Of a DNA stretch of 36,028 bases, positions 14,799-24,100 are shown in pieces. The stretch comes from an uncultured Roseburia sp. (lineage in GTDB: Bacteria > Bacillota > Clostridia > Lachnospirales > Lachnospiraceae), in NCBI GenBank assembly GCA_910584215.1, contig CAJTYI010000023.1, positions 1 through 36,028 of the forward strand, read 5' to 3'. A program made the position numbers and the translations under genes. Positions within the stretch are counted from its first letter, which is position 1. Each line of letters opens with the position of its first letter. The notes under the pieces are model-generated. The model saw only the letters and a program-made list of their open reading frames with translations, did not search any database and was not told the origin of the DNA.

Positions 14799-15767
14799 TC
14801 ATTTTTCATTGAGCCAGACCGCCGCGTCCAGCGCGTGATAAGTAATGATGATCTTTGCCCCCGCCCGCTTCATACTGAGCAGATTTTCCATCACAATTTT
14901 TTGTTCGTCAATCCAGCCGTTTGCGGCCGCAGCTTTCACCATAGCATATTCCCCGCTGACATTATAAACGGCCAGAGGATAATCGGTTCTTTGCGCCGCC
15001 TCACGCAGAACATCCAGATATGCCAAAGCGGGCTTTACCATGATAATATCCGCGCCCTCCTCGATATCCAAAAGACACTCCCGCACCGCTTCCCTGCGGT
15101 TGGCCCCATCCATCTGATAGGTCTTTCGGTCGCCGAACCCCGGCGCCGAATGGGCTGCATCCCGAAACGGTGCATAGTATGCGGAGGCAAACTTAGCGCT
15201 GTATGCCATAATGGCACGATTGTGGAAGCCATTTTCGTCGAGCGCCCGGCGGATTGCCGCGACCCTGCCGTCCATCATATCCGAAGGCGCGATCATGTCT
15301 GCGCCTGCCCTCGCCACGCTGACTGCCATTTTTGACAGAAGCGGCAGTGTCTCATCGTTTAAGATCTCTTCGCCGCAGACTACGCCGCAGTGCCCGTGGG
15401 AAGTATACTCACAGAGACATACATCAGCAATCACCAGCAGATCGGGTGCGCTCGCCTTGATCGAGCGGATGGCCCGCTGGGTAATACCCTCGTCATGGTA
15501 AGCCTCGCTCCCCATTTCATCTTTGTGCGCCGGAATACCAAACAGCAAAATCGCAGGAATACCCGCCGCCGTTATCCTGTCCAATTCCTCTCCCAAGCGA
15601 TCAATGGAATATTGAAAAATACCCGGCATGGAATCGATGGGATTTTTGATATTTTCTCCCTCGATGACAAACACCGGATAAACCAGATCGTCGATATCTA
15701 CTTTTGTCTCGCGCACTAAGGCACGCATGGCAGCGTTGACACGCAGCCTTCTCATCCTGTTTTTCAC
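14799..15767 (-). CDS. hemB: porphobilinogen synthase (delta-aminolevulinate dehydratase)
   Basis: The protein has 322 residues. The two active-site lysines are visible in YSAKFASAYYAPFRDA and IIMVKPALAYLDVL. The Cys-containing metal segment DVCLCEYTSHGHCGV matches zinc-type enzymes, and YNVSGEYAMVKAAA near the C-terminus is diagnostic. It condenses two 5-aminolevulinates to porphobilinogen. The start is a GTG after AGGGAAAGCTAA; an ATG four codons downstream is possible. It lies 136 nt after cobA-hemD (a gap with no visible gene) and 64 nt before hemL. Confidence 0.95.
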   Translation of the reverse strand: MKNRMRRLRVNAAMRALVRETKVDIDDLVYPVFVIEGENIKNPIDSMPGIFQYSIDRLGEELDRITAAGIPAILLFGIPAHKDEMGSEAYHDEGITQRAIRSIKASAPDLLVIADVCLCEYTSHGHCGVVCGEEILNDETLPLLSKMAVSVARAGADMIAPSDMMDGRVAAIRRALDENGFHNRAIMAYSAKFASAYYAPFRDAAHSAPGFGDRKTYQMDGANRREAVRECLLDIEEGADIIMVKPALAYLDVLREAAQRTDYPLAVYNVSGEYAMVKAAAANGWIDEQKIVMENLLSMKRAGAKIIITYHALDAAVWLNEK

Positions 15768-15903
15768 TTAGCTTTCCCTGCCTTTCTTTGTTGTCTGCCC
15801 TCTCTAACAGATCTAATTTCTCGACTAGTCTCATCTCTTTTCATAAGCGCTCTTTCCGCTCTCACGCAATCCCAGTCTCTTTTCCCCGTTTAGTCCACCG
15901 GAT

Positions 15904-17433
15904 TCATTTTAGTTCCTGCGCCGTGATCAATGCTAATAGCCCCTCTACGGAAGAGACAGACGCCGTCCTTACCTCACACGCTTCCTCCAGCGCTGCTCTC
16001 TTTTTAAGCGCGCGCCGCAACGCCTGTGAGGTCAAATCCCCGATTCCATAACATCGGCTGCCGGAGGACAGCCGCATGCCTGTCTTCTTAAGCTGTTCAA
16101 AAAACGCTTCCACCCCCAAAGCAGAGAAAAAAACGTAATCCCGCAACGTTTCCACGAGGTTCCACTGCGACGTCGGCGTGCCCTGCACGTCATAAAATGG
16201 CAACTCCAGGACGAAAAATCCTGCATCCCTTAATATTTCCACCATCCTGCGGCCTCCCCGCTTGGCTCTGGGAAGCAGAATCTCTAATGCCCGGCCGCTC
16301 TTTCCCGTATCGCGTCGACAGCGGTCAGCAAATTCTCTGGCAAACGCCTCGCCGTTCGCCTGCTTGGGCTTAAAATCAGCAAAAATCCCATATTCCCTTA
16401 AGGCATCGTCTGTGCCCTCACCGAGCACTGCAAACCGACATGACGCCAGTTTGCGCACGTCGAGCCGCTCCGCCTGCCACGTCTGGAAAAATTGCCGCAC
16501 TGCCTGTCTGCTGGTAAAAAAAATCCAGTCGTAAGCGCTGATCTGTTTCATGATCGCAGCGAGTTCTCTTTCCTTTGGCAAAGTCATTCGCTCCATGGTA
16601 ATCAGCGCTGCCGCCTGCGAATCTGCCACACGCCGCGACAGACCGTCCGCAAATCGCTCCATCATCTCCTGCGTTCCGATCAATCCATAAACCCGCTGCT
16701 TTCGCCTGTCGAGAAACGATAAAGCCGCCGTCTTTCCGACCACGATAACCGCCGGCGATGTCAGACCTGCCAGGCGCACGTTCTCTGCGATGTCAGCGAG
16801 CGTTCCTCTCACGCATGTCTGCCGCGGCAGTGTCCCGTCTGCAATCACTGCCGCGGGGGTATCGGCGGCCATCCCGCACGCCGTCAATTGCGCCGCAATC
16901 CATTCCAGATTGGCTAACCCCATCAAAAAAACGAGTGTTCCCTTAACCTTTGCCAGGATTTCAAAATCTTCGGAGAGTGCCTCTCTCCCGTCTCTTGTGT
17001 GGCCGGTGACAACGTGAAAGCTGTGACTGACCCCCCTGTGCGTGACCGGAACTCCGGCTGATTCCGGCACTGCAACGGCAGACGTCACACCTGGAATCAG
17101 CTCGTAAGCAAGGTTTTCCCGCTCCAATGCCTCGATCTCTTCGCCCCCCCTGCCAAACACAAAAGAATCGCCGCCTTTTAATCGCGCAACACACGAATAT
17201 TTCTTCGCGCACTCCACCAAAATCTTGTTGATCTCCTCCTGCCGCACCGCGTGCGCGCCGGCCCTCTTGCCCACATATATCAGCACAGCATCCGCTCTGG
17301 CGTACTGTAACAACGCATCAGAGGCGAGCCGGTCGTAAATAATCACATCGGCTTTTTTGAGCCCCTCCACTCCCTTTACCGTGATTAGACCTGCGTCTCC
17401 GGGTCCGGCCCCAATCAATAACACTTTTCCCAT
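15904..17433 (-). CDS. cobA-hemD: fused uroporphyrinogen-III C-methyltransferase / uroporphyrinogen-III synthase
   Basis: The protein has 509 residues with two domains. Residues 1 to about 243 are SUMT (CobA): GAGPGDAGLITVKGVEGL at the N-terminus, VARLKGGDSFVFGRGGEE near residue 85, and GVTSAVAVPESAGVPVTHRG near residue 114. Residues from about 250 to 509 are HemD-like (ISAYDWIFFTSRQAVRQFF, RFAVLGEGTDDAL, VFFSALGVEAFFEQL). HemD is always weakly conserved, but its position after CobA is common in clostridia. The fusion makes uroporphyrinogen III from hydroxymethylbilane and methylates it to precorrin-2, which commits flux to siroheme or cobalamin rather than protoheme. It is 49 nt after hemC. 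Confidence 0.93.
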   Translation of the reverse strand: MGKVLLIGAGPGDAGLITVKGVEGLKKADVIIYDRLASDALLQYARADAVLIYVGKRAGAHAVRQEEINKILVECAKKYSCVARLKGGDSFVFGRGGEEIEALERENLAYELIPGVTSAVAVPESAGVPVTHRGVSHSFHVVTGHTRDGREALSEDFEILAKVKGTLVFLMGLANLEWIAAQLTACGMAADTPAAVIADGTLPRQTCVRGTLADIAENVRLAGLTSPAVIVVGKTAALSFLDRRKQRVYGLIGTQEMMERFADGLSRRVADSQAAALITMERMTLPKERELAAIMKQISAYDWIFFTSRQAVRQFFQTWQAERLDVRKLASCRFAVLGEGTDDALREYGIFADFKPKQANGEAFAREFADRCRRDTGKSGRALEILLPRAKRGGRRMVEILRDAGFFVLELPFYDVQGTPTSQWNLVETLRDYVFFSALGVEAFFEQLKKTGMRLSSGSRCYGIGDLTSQALRRALKKRAALEEACEVRTASVSSVEGLLALITAQELK

Positions 17434-17482
17434 ACACTACATCCCTCCCAACGGCTTATTCAGGTTGCAGAAACATCTGCAT

Positions 17483-18445
17483 TTAGAGTGACGCTCTTAT
17501 TTCATCCGCCAGTATCATCCAGTCGCGCAGCTTTGCCTCCCCGCTTTTTTGGTATATCTGCCCCTCTTTTTCCGTCATGAGCCACAGCCGTATTCTCTTT
17601 TCCGGCAATACCACATTTTTATCCATCAGGCAGCCCGGTATTTCCATTCCCTCCATCTGCCGCGGCGAAACGATCTGCGCGTAAACGCCGACGGCCTCAT
17701 GACAGCCCGCACCGAGCTTTTGCATCAGGTAACGCTCGGCCTCAAGCTCCTGCGCTGCCTGTCTATCGCCAATGCACCGCCAAAAATCACGATTGTCTTC
17801 GCTGCCCTCGACGGCGATAATCGCCTGACCGCCCGCCGGTATCACGTCCTGCGGCTCAAAGTATGTATATGTCAAATCCGCTTCCCGGTCAAGACCCGCG
17901 CGCTTAAGACCCGCGGCTGCCAGCACGATGCCGTCACACGCCCCGCCGCGCAGTTTTTCCAGGCGGGTATCTATGTTTCCCCGTATCCCACAAAATTCTG
18001 CCTGCGGATACAATTTGCCGACCTGTGCCCGGCGTCTTAGGCTTCCCGTGCCAATCAACGCCCGTTCCTCACGGCTGACGGGACGATCTTTTCTGGATAT
18101 CAGCACATCCCGCACGTCGGACCGCGGCAGCACACAGACAATGCCAAGCCCCTCTGCCAGCTCCATCGGCATATCCTTGGCGGAGTGAACGGCACAATCG
18201 ATCTCACCAGACTTTATCAACTGTTCGAGCTCTGTAACAAAAACACCTTTCCCGCCAAACTCTGCCAGCGGGCGGTTTATGATTTGATCTCCCTTAGTCT
18301 TGATCGTCACTTTTTCGCACTGTATGCCCGGATACGCCTTTTGGACTGCTGCTATCAATAGCTCTGTCTGCCGCTGCGCTAATCTGCTGCCGCGCGTGCC
18401 GACTCTGATTTTATCGGGCATCACTTTCTTACCACTCCACTCCAT
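17483..18445 (-). CDS. hemC: hydroxymethylbilane synthase (porphobilinogen deaminase)
   Basis: The protein has 320 residues. IRVGTRGSRLAQRQTELL near the N-terminus, HSAKDMPMELAEGL, and the run GTGSLRRRAQVGKLYP are family signatures. LGAGCHEAVGVYA contains the Cys that carries the dipyrromethane cofactor. It polymerises four porphobilinogens to hydroxymethylbilane for the HemD domain encoded next. The ATG at 18445 has GGGAGG five bases upstream; an internal ATG at 18421 (MPDKIRVG) corresponds to the usual family N-terminus. An extended -10 promoter lies just upstream at 18504-18512. Confidence 0.94.
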   Translation of the reverse strand: MEWSGKKVMPDKIRVGTRGSRLAQRQTELLIAAVQKAYPGIQCEKVTIKTKGDQIINRPLAEFGGKGVFVTELEQLIKSGEIDCAVHSAKDMPMELAEGLGIVCVLPRSDVRDVLISRKDRPVSREERALIGTGSLRRRAQVGKLYPQAEFCGIRGNIDTRLEKLRGGACDGIVLAAAGLKRAGLDREADLTYTYFEPQDVIPAGGQAIIAVEGSEDNRDFWRCIGDRQAAQELEAERYLMQKLGAGCHEAVGVYAQIVSPRQMEGMEIPGCLMDKNVVLPEKRIRLWLMTEKEGQIYQKSGEAKLRDWMILADEIRASL

Positions 18446-18503
18446 TCTGACCTCCCTCGCCCTGCCATTCCCCCACTCCGCTTTATTTTGAGTATATACA
18501 GAT

Positions 18504-18512
18504 ATTATATCA
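18504..18512 (-). promoter_or_regulatory. possible internal promoter ahead of hemC
   Basis: On the minus strand TGATATAAT forms an extended -10 (TGnTATAAT) about 60 nt before the hemC start codon. No convincing -35 is 17 bp upstream, so confidence is moderate. It would let hemC and later genes be transcribed without hemA. Confidence 0.45.
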
Positions 18513-18525
18513 CGACTACCGCATA

Positions 18526-19140
18526 TCAGATGCGCTCACACAATTGGCACACTTTCTCGCGGGACAGCCGCCCATCTTTTAACACAATCTCCAACATTTC
18601 TTCAAACACCTGTTTTCTCTTTTCGGCTCCCGCCACATGGTTTAAAACATACTCCCGATGAGCGCCCATGATTGCCGCTGCCTTCCCGCAGGATTCGGGT
18701 ATCACACACTCCAGTTCCCGCCGCAGCCTTGCCGCCAGCGCCGGGGAACTGCCCCCGGTGGACACGGCCGCCACGACATCTTCTCTTCTCACGATCGCCG
18801 GGAAAAAAAAGGTACAAAGTTCCCGCACGTCCACGACATTGACCGGTATCTTTTGCTCCCTGCACTGCGCCGCCACCTGCCGCTGTAAAAAAACATCGTC
18901 CGTCGCCGCCACCACCAGCAGGGCTCCGGCAAGATCGGCGGGTCTGTACTCCCGCAGATGCACTACAATCCGCCCCTCCTCCTGCCACAGGGCGATCTGA
19001 CTTGTCACAGTGCGCGCCGTCACTGCCACATTGGCGCCAAACTCCAGTAACTGCCGTATTTTGCCCTCAGCTACTCTGCCGCCGCCCACAACAGCGCAAA
19101 ACTGTCCCGTAATATCAATAAATAATGGAAAATATGCCAT
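18526..19140 (-). CDS. precorrin-2 dehydrogenase (siroheme synthase N-terminal domain, SirC/Met8 type)
   Basis: The protein has 204 residues. It begins MAYFPLFIDITGQFCAVVGGGRVAEGKI, the Rossmann NAD-binding start typical of CysG-N/Met8/SirC. FFPAIVRREDVVAAVSTGGSSPALAARL near residue 112 is the second diagnostic segment. It oxidises precorrin-2 to sirohydrochlorin; Met8-like members also chelate iron or cobalt, and no separate chelatase gene is in this window. The ATG follows GAGGATTGGACG. It lies 21 nt after hemA and 80 nt before hemC. Together with the CobA domain it points the cluster towards siroheme and cobalamin. Confidence 0.92.
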   Translation of the reverse strand: MAYFPLFIDITGQFCAVVGGGRVAEGKIRQLLEFGANVAVTARTVTSQIALWQEEGRIVVHLREYRPADLAGALLVVAATDDVFLQRQVAAQCREQKIPVNVVDVRELCTFFFPAIVRREDVVAAVSTGGSSPALAARLRRELECVIPESCGKAAAIMGAHREYVLNHVAGAEKRKQVFEEMLEIVLKDGRLSREKVCQLCERI

Positions 19141-19161
19141 CGTCCAATCCTCACTGCCGCT

Positions 19162-20298
19162 CTATAATTGTTCCACAGCCTCGACCAACGCCTTAAAATT
19201 GTCACTCGAAAGATGCTCTTTCATCTGATAAAAAACACTGCCGAACTCCCGCTTTTTGATCTGCTCAAACAACTCTCTTTTTTGCTCCATAAACGATGAC
19301 ATCGCCACGTCTTTTATTGTTTCGTCGAGCTTCTCCTCTAAAAGCATCTGCGCTTTGAGCACTTCTTTTTGTTTGATGCCATGATTACTCTCTGCCATAC
19401 GCGCAAAATCATCCATATCCACCAGACGGCAGTCCGATATCCCGGCGATCGCCCGGTCCATATCACGCGGCACAGCCATGTCCAAAAACATGCGCGGCTT
19501 CCTGGTCTTTAAAACTTCCTTTACTTTCTCCGCCGTAAAGGTATAGTGCGGGCTCGTGGAAGCGCTGACAATCACATCCATCTCATCTAGAATCTCATAA
19601 CGCTCTGAAAAATCCGTCATGACAAGGCCGTCTTTGCCCCCTCTCTCTGACACACTCACATGTTTCCTGCTGGTTCCCGTAATGTTTCTGATGTTTTTGC
19701 TGTAGAGATTTTTGGCTAAAATACTGCCAATTTTTCCGGTAATTCCCACTATTAGAATTTTTTTAGTATGATCTTTCTGCAAAAACTCTTCAATTGTATT
19801 AGCCGCAAGCGTACCGGTCGAGACCGGCGTTTTCGACAAAAGCGTTTCCGTTTTTATGCTTTTGGCACAGCAGAGCGCCCCCTGGAAAGCAATATTCATC
19901 TCATTACAGCTCCTGCCCTCGCTAAGAGCCTGTCCGTAGCTTTCTTTGATCTGATGAAGGATCTCGTCCTCCCCAAGAACCATCGAATCTAGACCGCTGG
20001 CAACAAAAAACAAATGTCGGAGCGCGCGGTCGCCCTGATAACTGTAGATATGATTTAAAATGTCCTCCCGCGGAATATTTTTGTACGCCGCAAGCGCATT
20101 TTCAATCTGCTCGCTTCGCCCCCCGTCACTGCAAAAGTATAGCTCACTGCGGTTGCAGGTCGATAAGACCACCACACAGCCAATGCCATATGTTTCTTTT
20201 AAAAACGCTGCAAATTCCGTCTGCTGCTCCGTGGAAAACGCATATGTTTCCCTGATATCGAGCGGAACTTTTTTGTAATTGATACTGATACAATCCAT
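19162..20298 (-). CDS. hemA: glutamyl-tRNA reductase
   Basis: From the ATG at 20298 (after AGAGGTCATAAA) the protein has 378 residues. The frame is open further upstream to 20391, but that part overlaps the end of the E1-like gene and lacks a ribosome site. The catalytic Cys48 is in VVLSTCNRSELYF. GLDSMVLGEDEILHQIKESY is the family hallmark, KKILIVGITGKIGSILAKNL begins the NADPH domain, and a C-terminal helical dimerisation tail follows. The glycine motif GITGKIG is somewhat unusual (commonly GAGEMG), although the overall match is clear. It reduces glutamyl-tRNA to glutamate-1-semialdehyde, the first committed step of the cluster. Confidence 0.93.
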   Translation of the reverse strand: MDCISINYKKVPLDIRETYAFSTEQQTEFAAFLKETYGIGCVVVLSTCNRSELYFCSDGGRSEQIENALAAYKNIPREDILNHIYSYQGDRALRHLFFVASGLDSMVLGEDEILHQIKESYGQALSEGRSCNEMNIAFQGALCCAKSIKTETLLSKTPVSTGTLAANTIEEFLQKDHTKKILIVGITGKIGSILAKNLYSKNIRNITGTSRKHVSVSERGGKDGLVMTDFSERYEILDEMDVIVSASTSPHYTFTAEKVKEVLKTRKPRMFLDMAVPRDMDRAIAGISDCRLVDMDDFARMAESNHGIKQKEVLKAQMLLEEKLDETIKDVAMSSFMEQKRELFEQIKKREFGSVFYQMKEHLSSDNFKALVEAVEQL

Positions 20299-20351
20299 TT
20301 TATGACCTCTATGTAGTATATGCGCACATAAAAATGTTAAGCCATCCGGTT

Positions 20352-21119
20352 TTACCCGTTCCCCGTCCGTCCATTTGCCAATTCCCCGCAAACCGCACAG
20401 CCGCCCGCCCGTCTCGGCAAATGTATGGTGCGAAATTCTGCCTTCAAGCCATCATAAGTCAATAATTTCCCCACCAACAGATCCCCGATTCCTAATACAT
20501 ACTTGATGGCCTCCATCGCCTGCAAACTGCCGATCACGCCGCACACGGCGCCGATCGCGCCGTTTTTCTTTGTATCTTTGGGCGGCGGATTCTCAAATAC
20601 ACAGCGGTAACAAGGTCCTTCGCCCGGCACATAGGTCATAAGCTGTCCGCCAAACCCAGCGATTCCCGCGTGTGAAAACGGTTTTTTCGCTCTGACACAG
20701 GCGTCGTTTATCATAAATTTTGATGCAAAGTTGTCGGTCGCATCGAGAATAAAGTCATACGTTTCCACCAGTTTTTCGATATTTTCAGAATCCGCAAACT
20801 GACGATACACCGTCACCGCCGTCTCGGGGTTGACGGCGCTAAGCGTTTCCCTTGCGGAAACAACTTTCGCTCTTCCCAGATCATTTGTCGTGTGTAAGAT
20901 CTGTCTCTGTAAATTGGACAACTCAACTGTATCGGCGTCCACAAGACCGATATTTCCCACGCCCGCCGCGGCTAGATACAGCGCTGCCGGTGAGCCAAGG
21001 CCGCCGGCGCCGATGATTAAAACGCTTGCTTTCGATAATTTCTCCTGTCCCGCTGTCCCCATCTCCTCCAATATCAGCTGGCGGGCATAACGCTTTGTCT
21101 GTTCACTGGTAAGTCCCAT
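20352..21119 (-). CDS. ThiF/MoeB/HesA-family E1-like adenylyltransferase
   Basis: The preferred ATG at 21119 follows GAGGGTATT and gives 255 residues starting MGLTSEQTKRYARQLILEEMG, the usual MoeB/ThiF opening. VLIIGAGGLGSPAALYLAAAGVG is the ATP-binding loop, SNLQRQILH and LDATDNFASKFMIND are family signatures, and two Cys pairs (CYRC and CAVC) form the structural zinc site. Such enzymes adenylate the C-terminal Gly-Gly of a sulfur-carrier protein (ThiS, MoaD or similar). No carrier gene is adjacent, so the pathway is open. It lies 53 nt before hemA and may head that operon. Confidence 0.88.
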   Translation of the reverse strand: MGLTSEQTKRYARQLILEEMGTAGQEKLSKASVLIIGAGGLGSPAALYLAAAGVGNIGLVDADTVELSNLQRQILHTTNDLGRAKVVSARETLSAVNPETAVTVYRQFADSENIEKLVETYDFILDATDNFASKFMINDACVRAKKPFSHAGIAGFGGQLMTYVPGEGPCYRCVFENPPPKDTKKNGAIGAVCGVIGSLQAMEAIKYVLGIGDLLVGKLLTYDGLKAEFRTIHLPRRAGGCAVCGELANGRTGNG

Positions 21120-21198
21120 AATACCCTCATTTTTCTGCACACAACAATATTATCATTACATAATTACAGATCATTTTATTCTATTTTATCCGAACATG

Positions 21199-24100
21199 TC
21201 AATATCTCAGAAAGCGATTATAAAATTCCATGGAAGCTCTGGCTTCTTTGGTATCCGCAACGCCGTGCTCTTCCACGAACCGTTTCATTTCCATGATATC
21301 TTCGTGGGAAAAATAATAACTCATCTGCGGCGTCTGACCGTTTAGATTTTCAAACGCTGTCAATAGGGCATCTCTGTAAGCTACATTTGTTTTCCACAGA
21401 GAATCCTCCCGCAGTCCGCCATGTCCATAGTCCTTATAGTAATAATTTTCATCGATAAAGCGCGTCGTCTGTTCCGGCGTGACTTGCACGCCCGTGGTGT
21501 CCACCACCCGGACAGTGACGGTCGTTTGAAAGGTATTTCCCGCGGTATCCACAACCCAATAATTGATATCGACCTTGGCGCTTTGATCCATAGAGGTAAA
21601 CTGCTCCGGCAAATAGCCTGGTATCGTAAAGTCATTTTCATGCTCTAAACTGCCTCCCGGCGCGATATTCCCATCTTCGCGGTCAGACGCCGCGGCATGG
21701 CGCATCAGTTCTTCCTGCGTAATCACGCCGCTCTGCGCCTCTTTTAGCGTGTAAAACAGGTCTCCCGCCTCTATTCCCGGGCAGTAATCCCATACGGCAT
21801 AGAGAACTACGACGCCCTGCGGCTCATTCTCCTCCCCCAGATAATGCTCCGTTGTAAGCGGCTCTACCGTGGCGCCGTTTGTGTAGGCACAGTCTGCCGG
21901 GTAGTGGCCCGCATCCGTATCCCAGCCGATAAATGTGCTAGGCCCGTTCTCGTTGCGGTGGATGTACGGCCCGTCAGCGCCAACGGCCGGCAGCGTCACA
22001 GGGCCGGTCAAAAGCGCCGGGTAGATATCGTCGATATGCCCCTCCCCGCCATTGGGGTCAAAGATGATCTTATAAGTCCCGTCCGTACTGTGGGCGGTCA
22101 GCGTCACGTCATCGTCGGGCATCGTAAAACTGTAAAAATCGTTCTTCCGCTCCGGCGCGTCCACTCCATCCGGCGCATTGCCAGTCCAGCCGTAGAAATC
22201 ATACAGTTCCGCGACGGTGGCGCCTACGGTCACGGTCTCCCCGGACTGCACAAACAAGCTGACATTCGACGCGTGGGTCTGGCTCTCGCCGCCCGCTCCC
22301 ACACTGACTGAGGTAATGTGATCATCCCCAGCCAGGACGTTTAAACGAAATCCCTGGTAGTGCGCATAAAATGTCACACTCTCGCCGCCCTCATACTGCC
22401 ACAGGTTGTCCTTCCAATAGGTGCCCTCATTGGTGCACTTTCCGTAAGCGTCATAGACCTGTACGCCCGCATCATAACCTGGCTCCGTGTACCAGCCCAA
22501 AAAGGCGGACGTGCCGCGCACCGGTATCTCCCCTGTGACGTCGCACCATCTGTTTTTGCTGACCACAGCCTGCGGTGTCAGCGTTTTCGCCTCTTTCGTG
22601 CCGTCAGGCAGCGTGCCGCCGTTGGGATCAAGGATGATCGTGCAGTTCTTCCCCCAATGGGCGGTGGCAGTGACATCCCCGTCATAAGCGCCGGTAAATG
22701 TATACTTGGAAAAACCTCCGCTCTCATCCATCTTCAGATAGGCATCCGGCACCGGCGCCTTGGCCGGGCGCAGCAGGGCGCCCGTGTGCGTGTCGCTCAA
22801 CGCCCAGCCAAGGAACGTATACCCCGCCCGGGATGGACAGGACTGTACCGGGATTACCGTGTGATATGTATCCGTCGTATAACAAAACCAGGCGTCGCTC
22901 CCTTCCTGATAGGTTTTCGACCATTTCTCTTTTTTCCCCGGCTGCATGTTTGCGCCGATTACCGTGGCCGTGCCTCCGTTATTGTCGACCGTAAGCGTAT
23001 GGGTAATGTTTTTCCACCGAGCCGTAATCCAGATATCGCCCGTACATCCCGTGGAATCAAAGACATAGGCGGGTATCTGGGCCCCATTCCCGTATGTGCC
23101 GGACCCCCCGATGCGGATACAGCCATCATCTAACTCACTGCCGGAGGCATCTGTGGCGTTCCATCCCAAGAACGCGTATCCCTCCCGGTAAGGATAGGAC
23201 TGAATCAGACTGTCCGTATTGTACCAGCCGCTGCCGGCATAGGAAAACACAACCTGATCTCCGGTACGGTAGGCTTTCCCCCAGGACGCGGTTTCGCCGC
23301 CTCCCGTGTAGAGCGCATACGAACCGCCGTTATTATTGACAAAAATAGTCCCGCTTCCCTGCCAGTGGGCGTAGAGGTCGATGACGGCCTTCTGTCCTTT
23401 GTAATAGGCATATTTACTGAGCGCATCCACAGTGACTGTACTGTCCATACTGATATAGTCGCCGCCCGCAGGCTCTGTGTACCAGCCATATTTTACGGCG
23501 CCCTCCGGCTTTACCGGCAAGTGCCCGGCCACGGTAAAATTGACCGCCTGCTGGAGACCCGCGCTCTTAAGTCCGCCGTTTTGATTGTATCTGGCAACCT
23601 CTTTATAGAGGTAAAGATATTCCGCCGTAATATTTGCATATGCCGCGCCACCGTCCTCATATACCGCTGTCCGATAGAAAGACACATCCTGGCTGACCGC
23701 AAATGTCCCTCCCACATACATGCTAAGCAGGCTGCCAGCGGGCTTATTGACATGGAGACGTATTTGAAAATTTTTTGCCGCAGCCGCGCTTGGCGTCCAC
23801 TGCGCATACAGAACAAGCGACAAACTGTTTCTCATTGCCGCGTAGGAGACGCCCCGGGCGAAGTCAAAACTTTTATATGTGGAGGCGAGATATGCCGTCC
23901 CAGCCGTAAAACTTCGACCGGTTCCGTCAGCCCTGGTGTTCCACTCCGCACCTTTATTCTCCGCATAGCCCTCGCGTCTTACCGAAAGACTGGCATAGGA
24001 CTTCGGGCGTTTTGCCGGGCTGTTATAGGTCACCTTTGTCGTCGCACTGTTTGCGATCGTGCCGCCGTTGCCGTTGTATTTGACGGTAAGCTGCGGGTGA

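Noticed and set aside
20299..20391. N-terminal extension of glutamyl-tRNA reductase
   Set aside because: It overlaps the end of the E1-like gene and has no ribosome site. The ATG at 20298 is preceded by AGAGGT and gives the normal family start.
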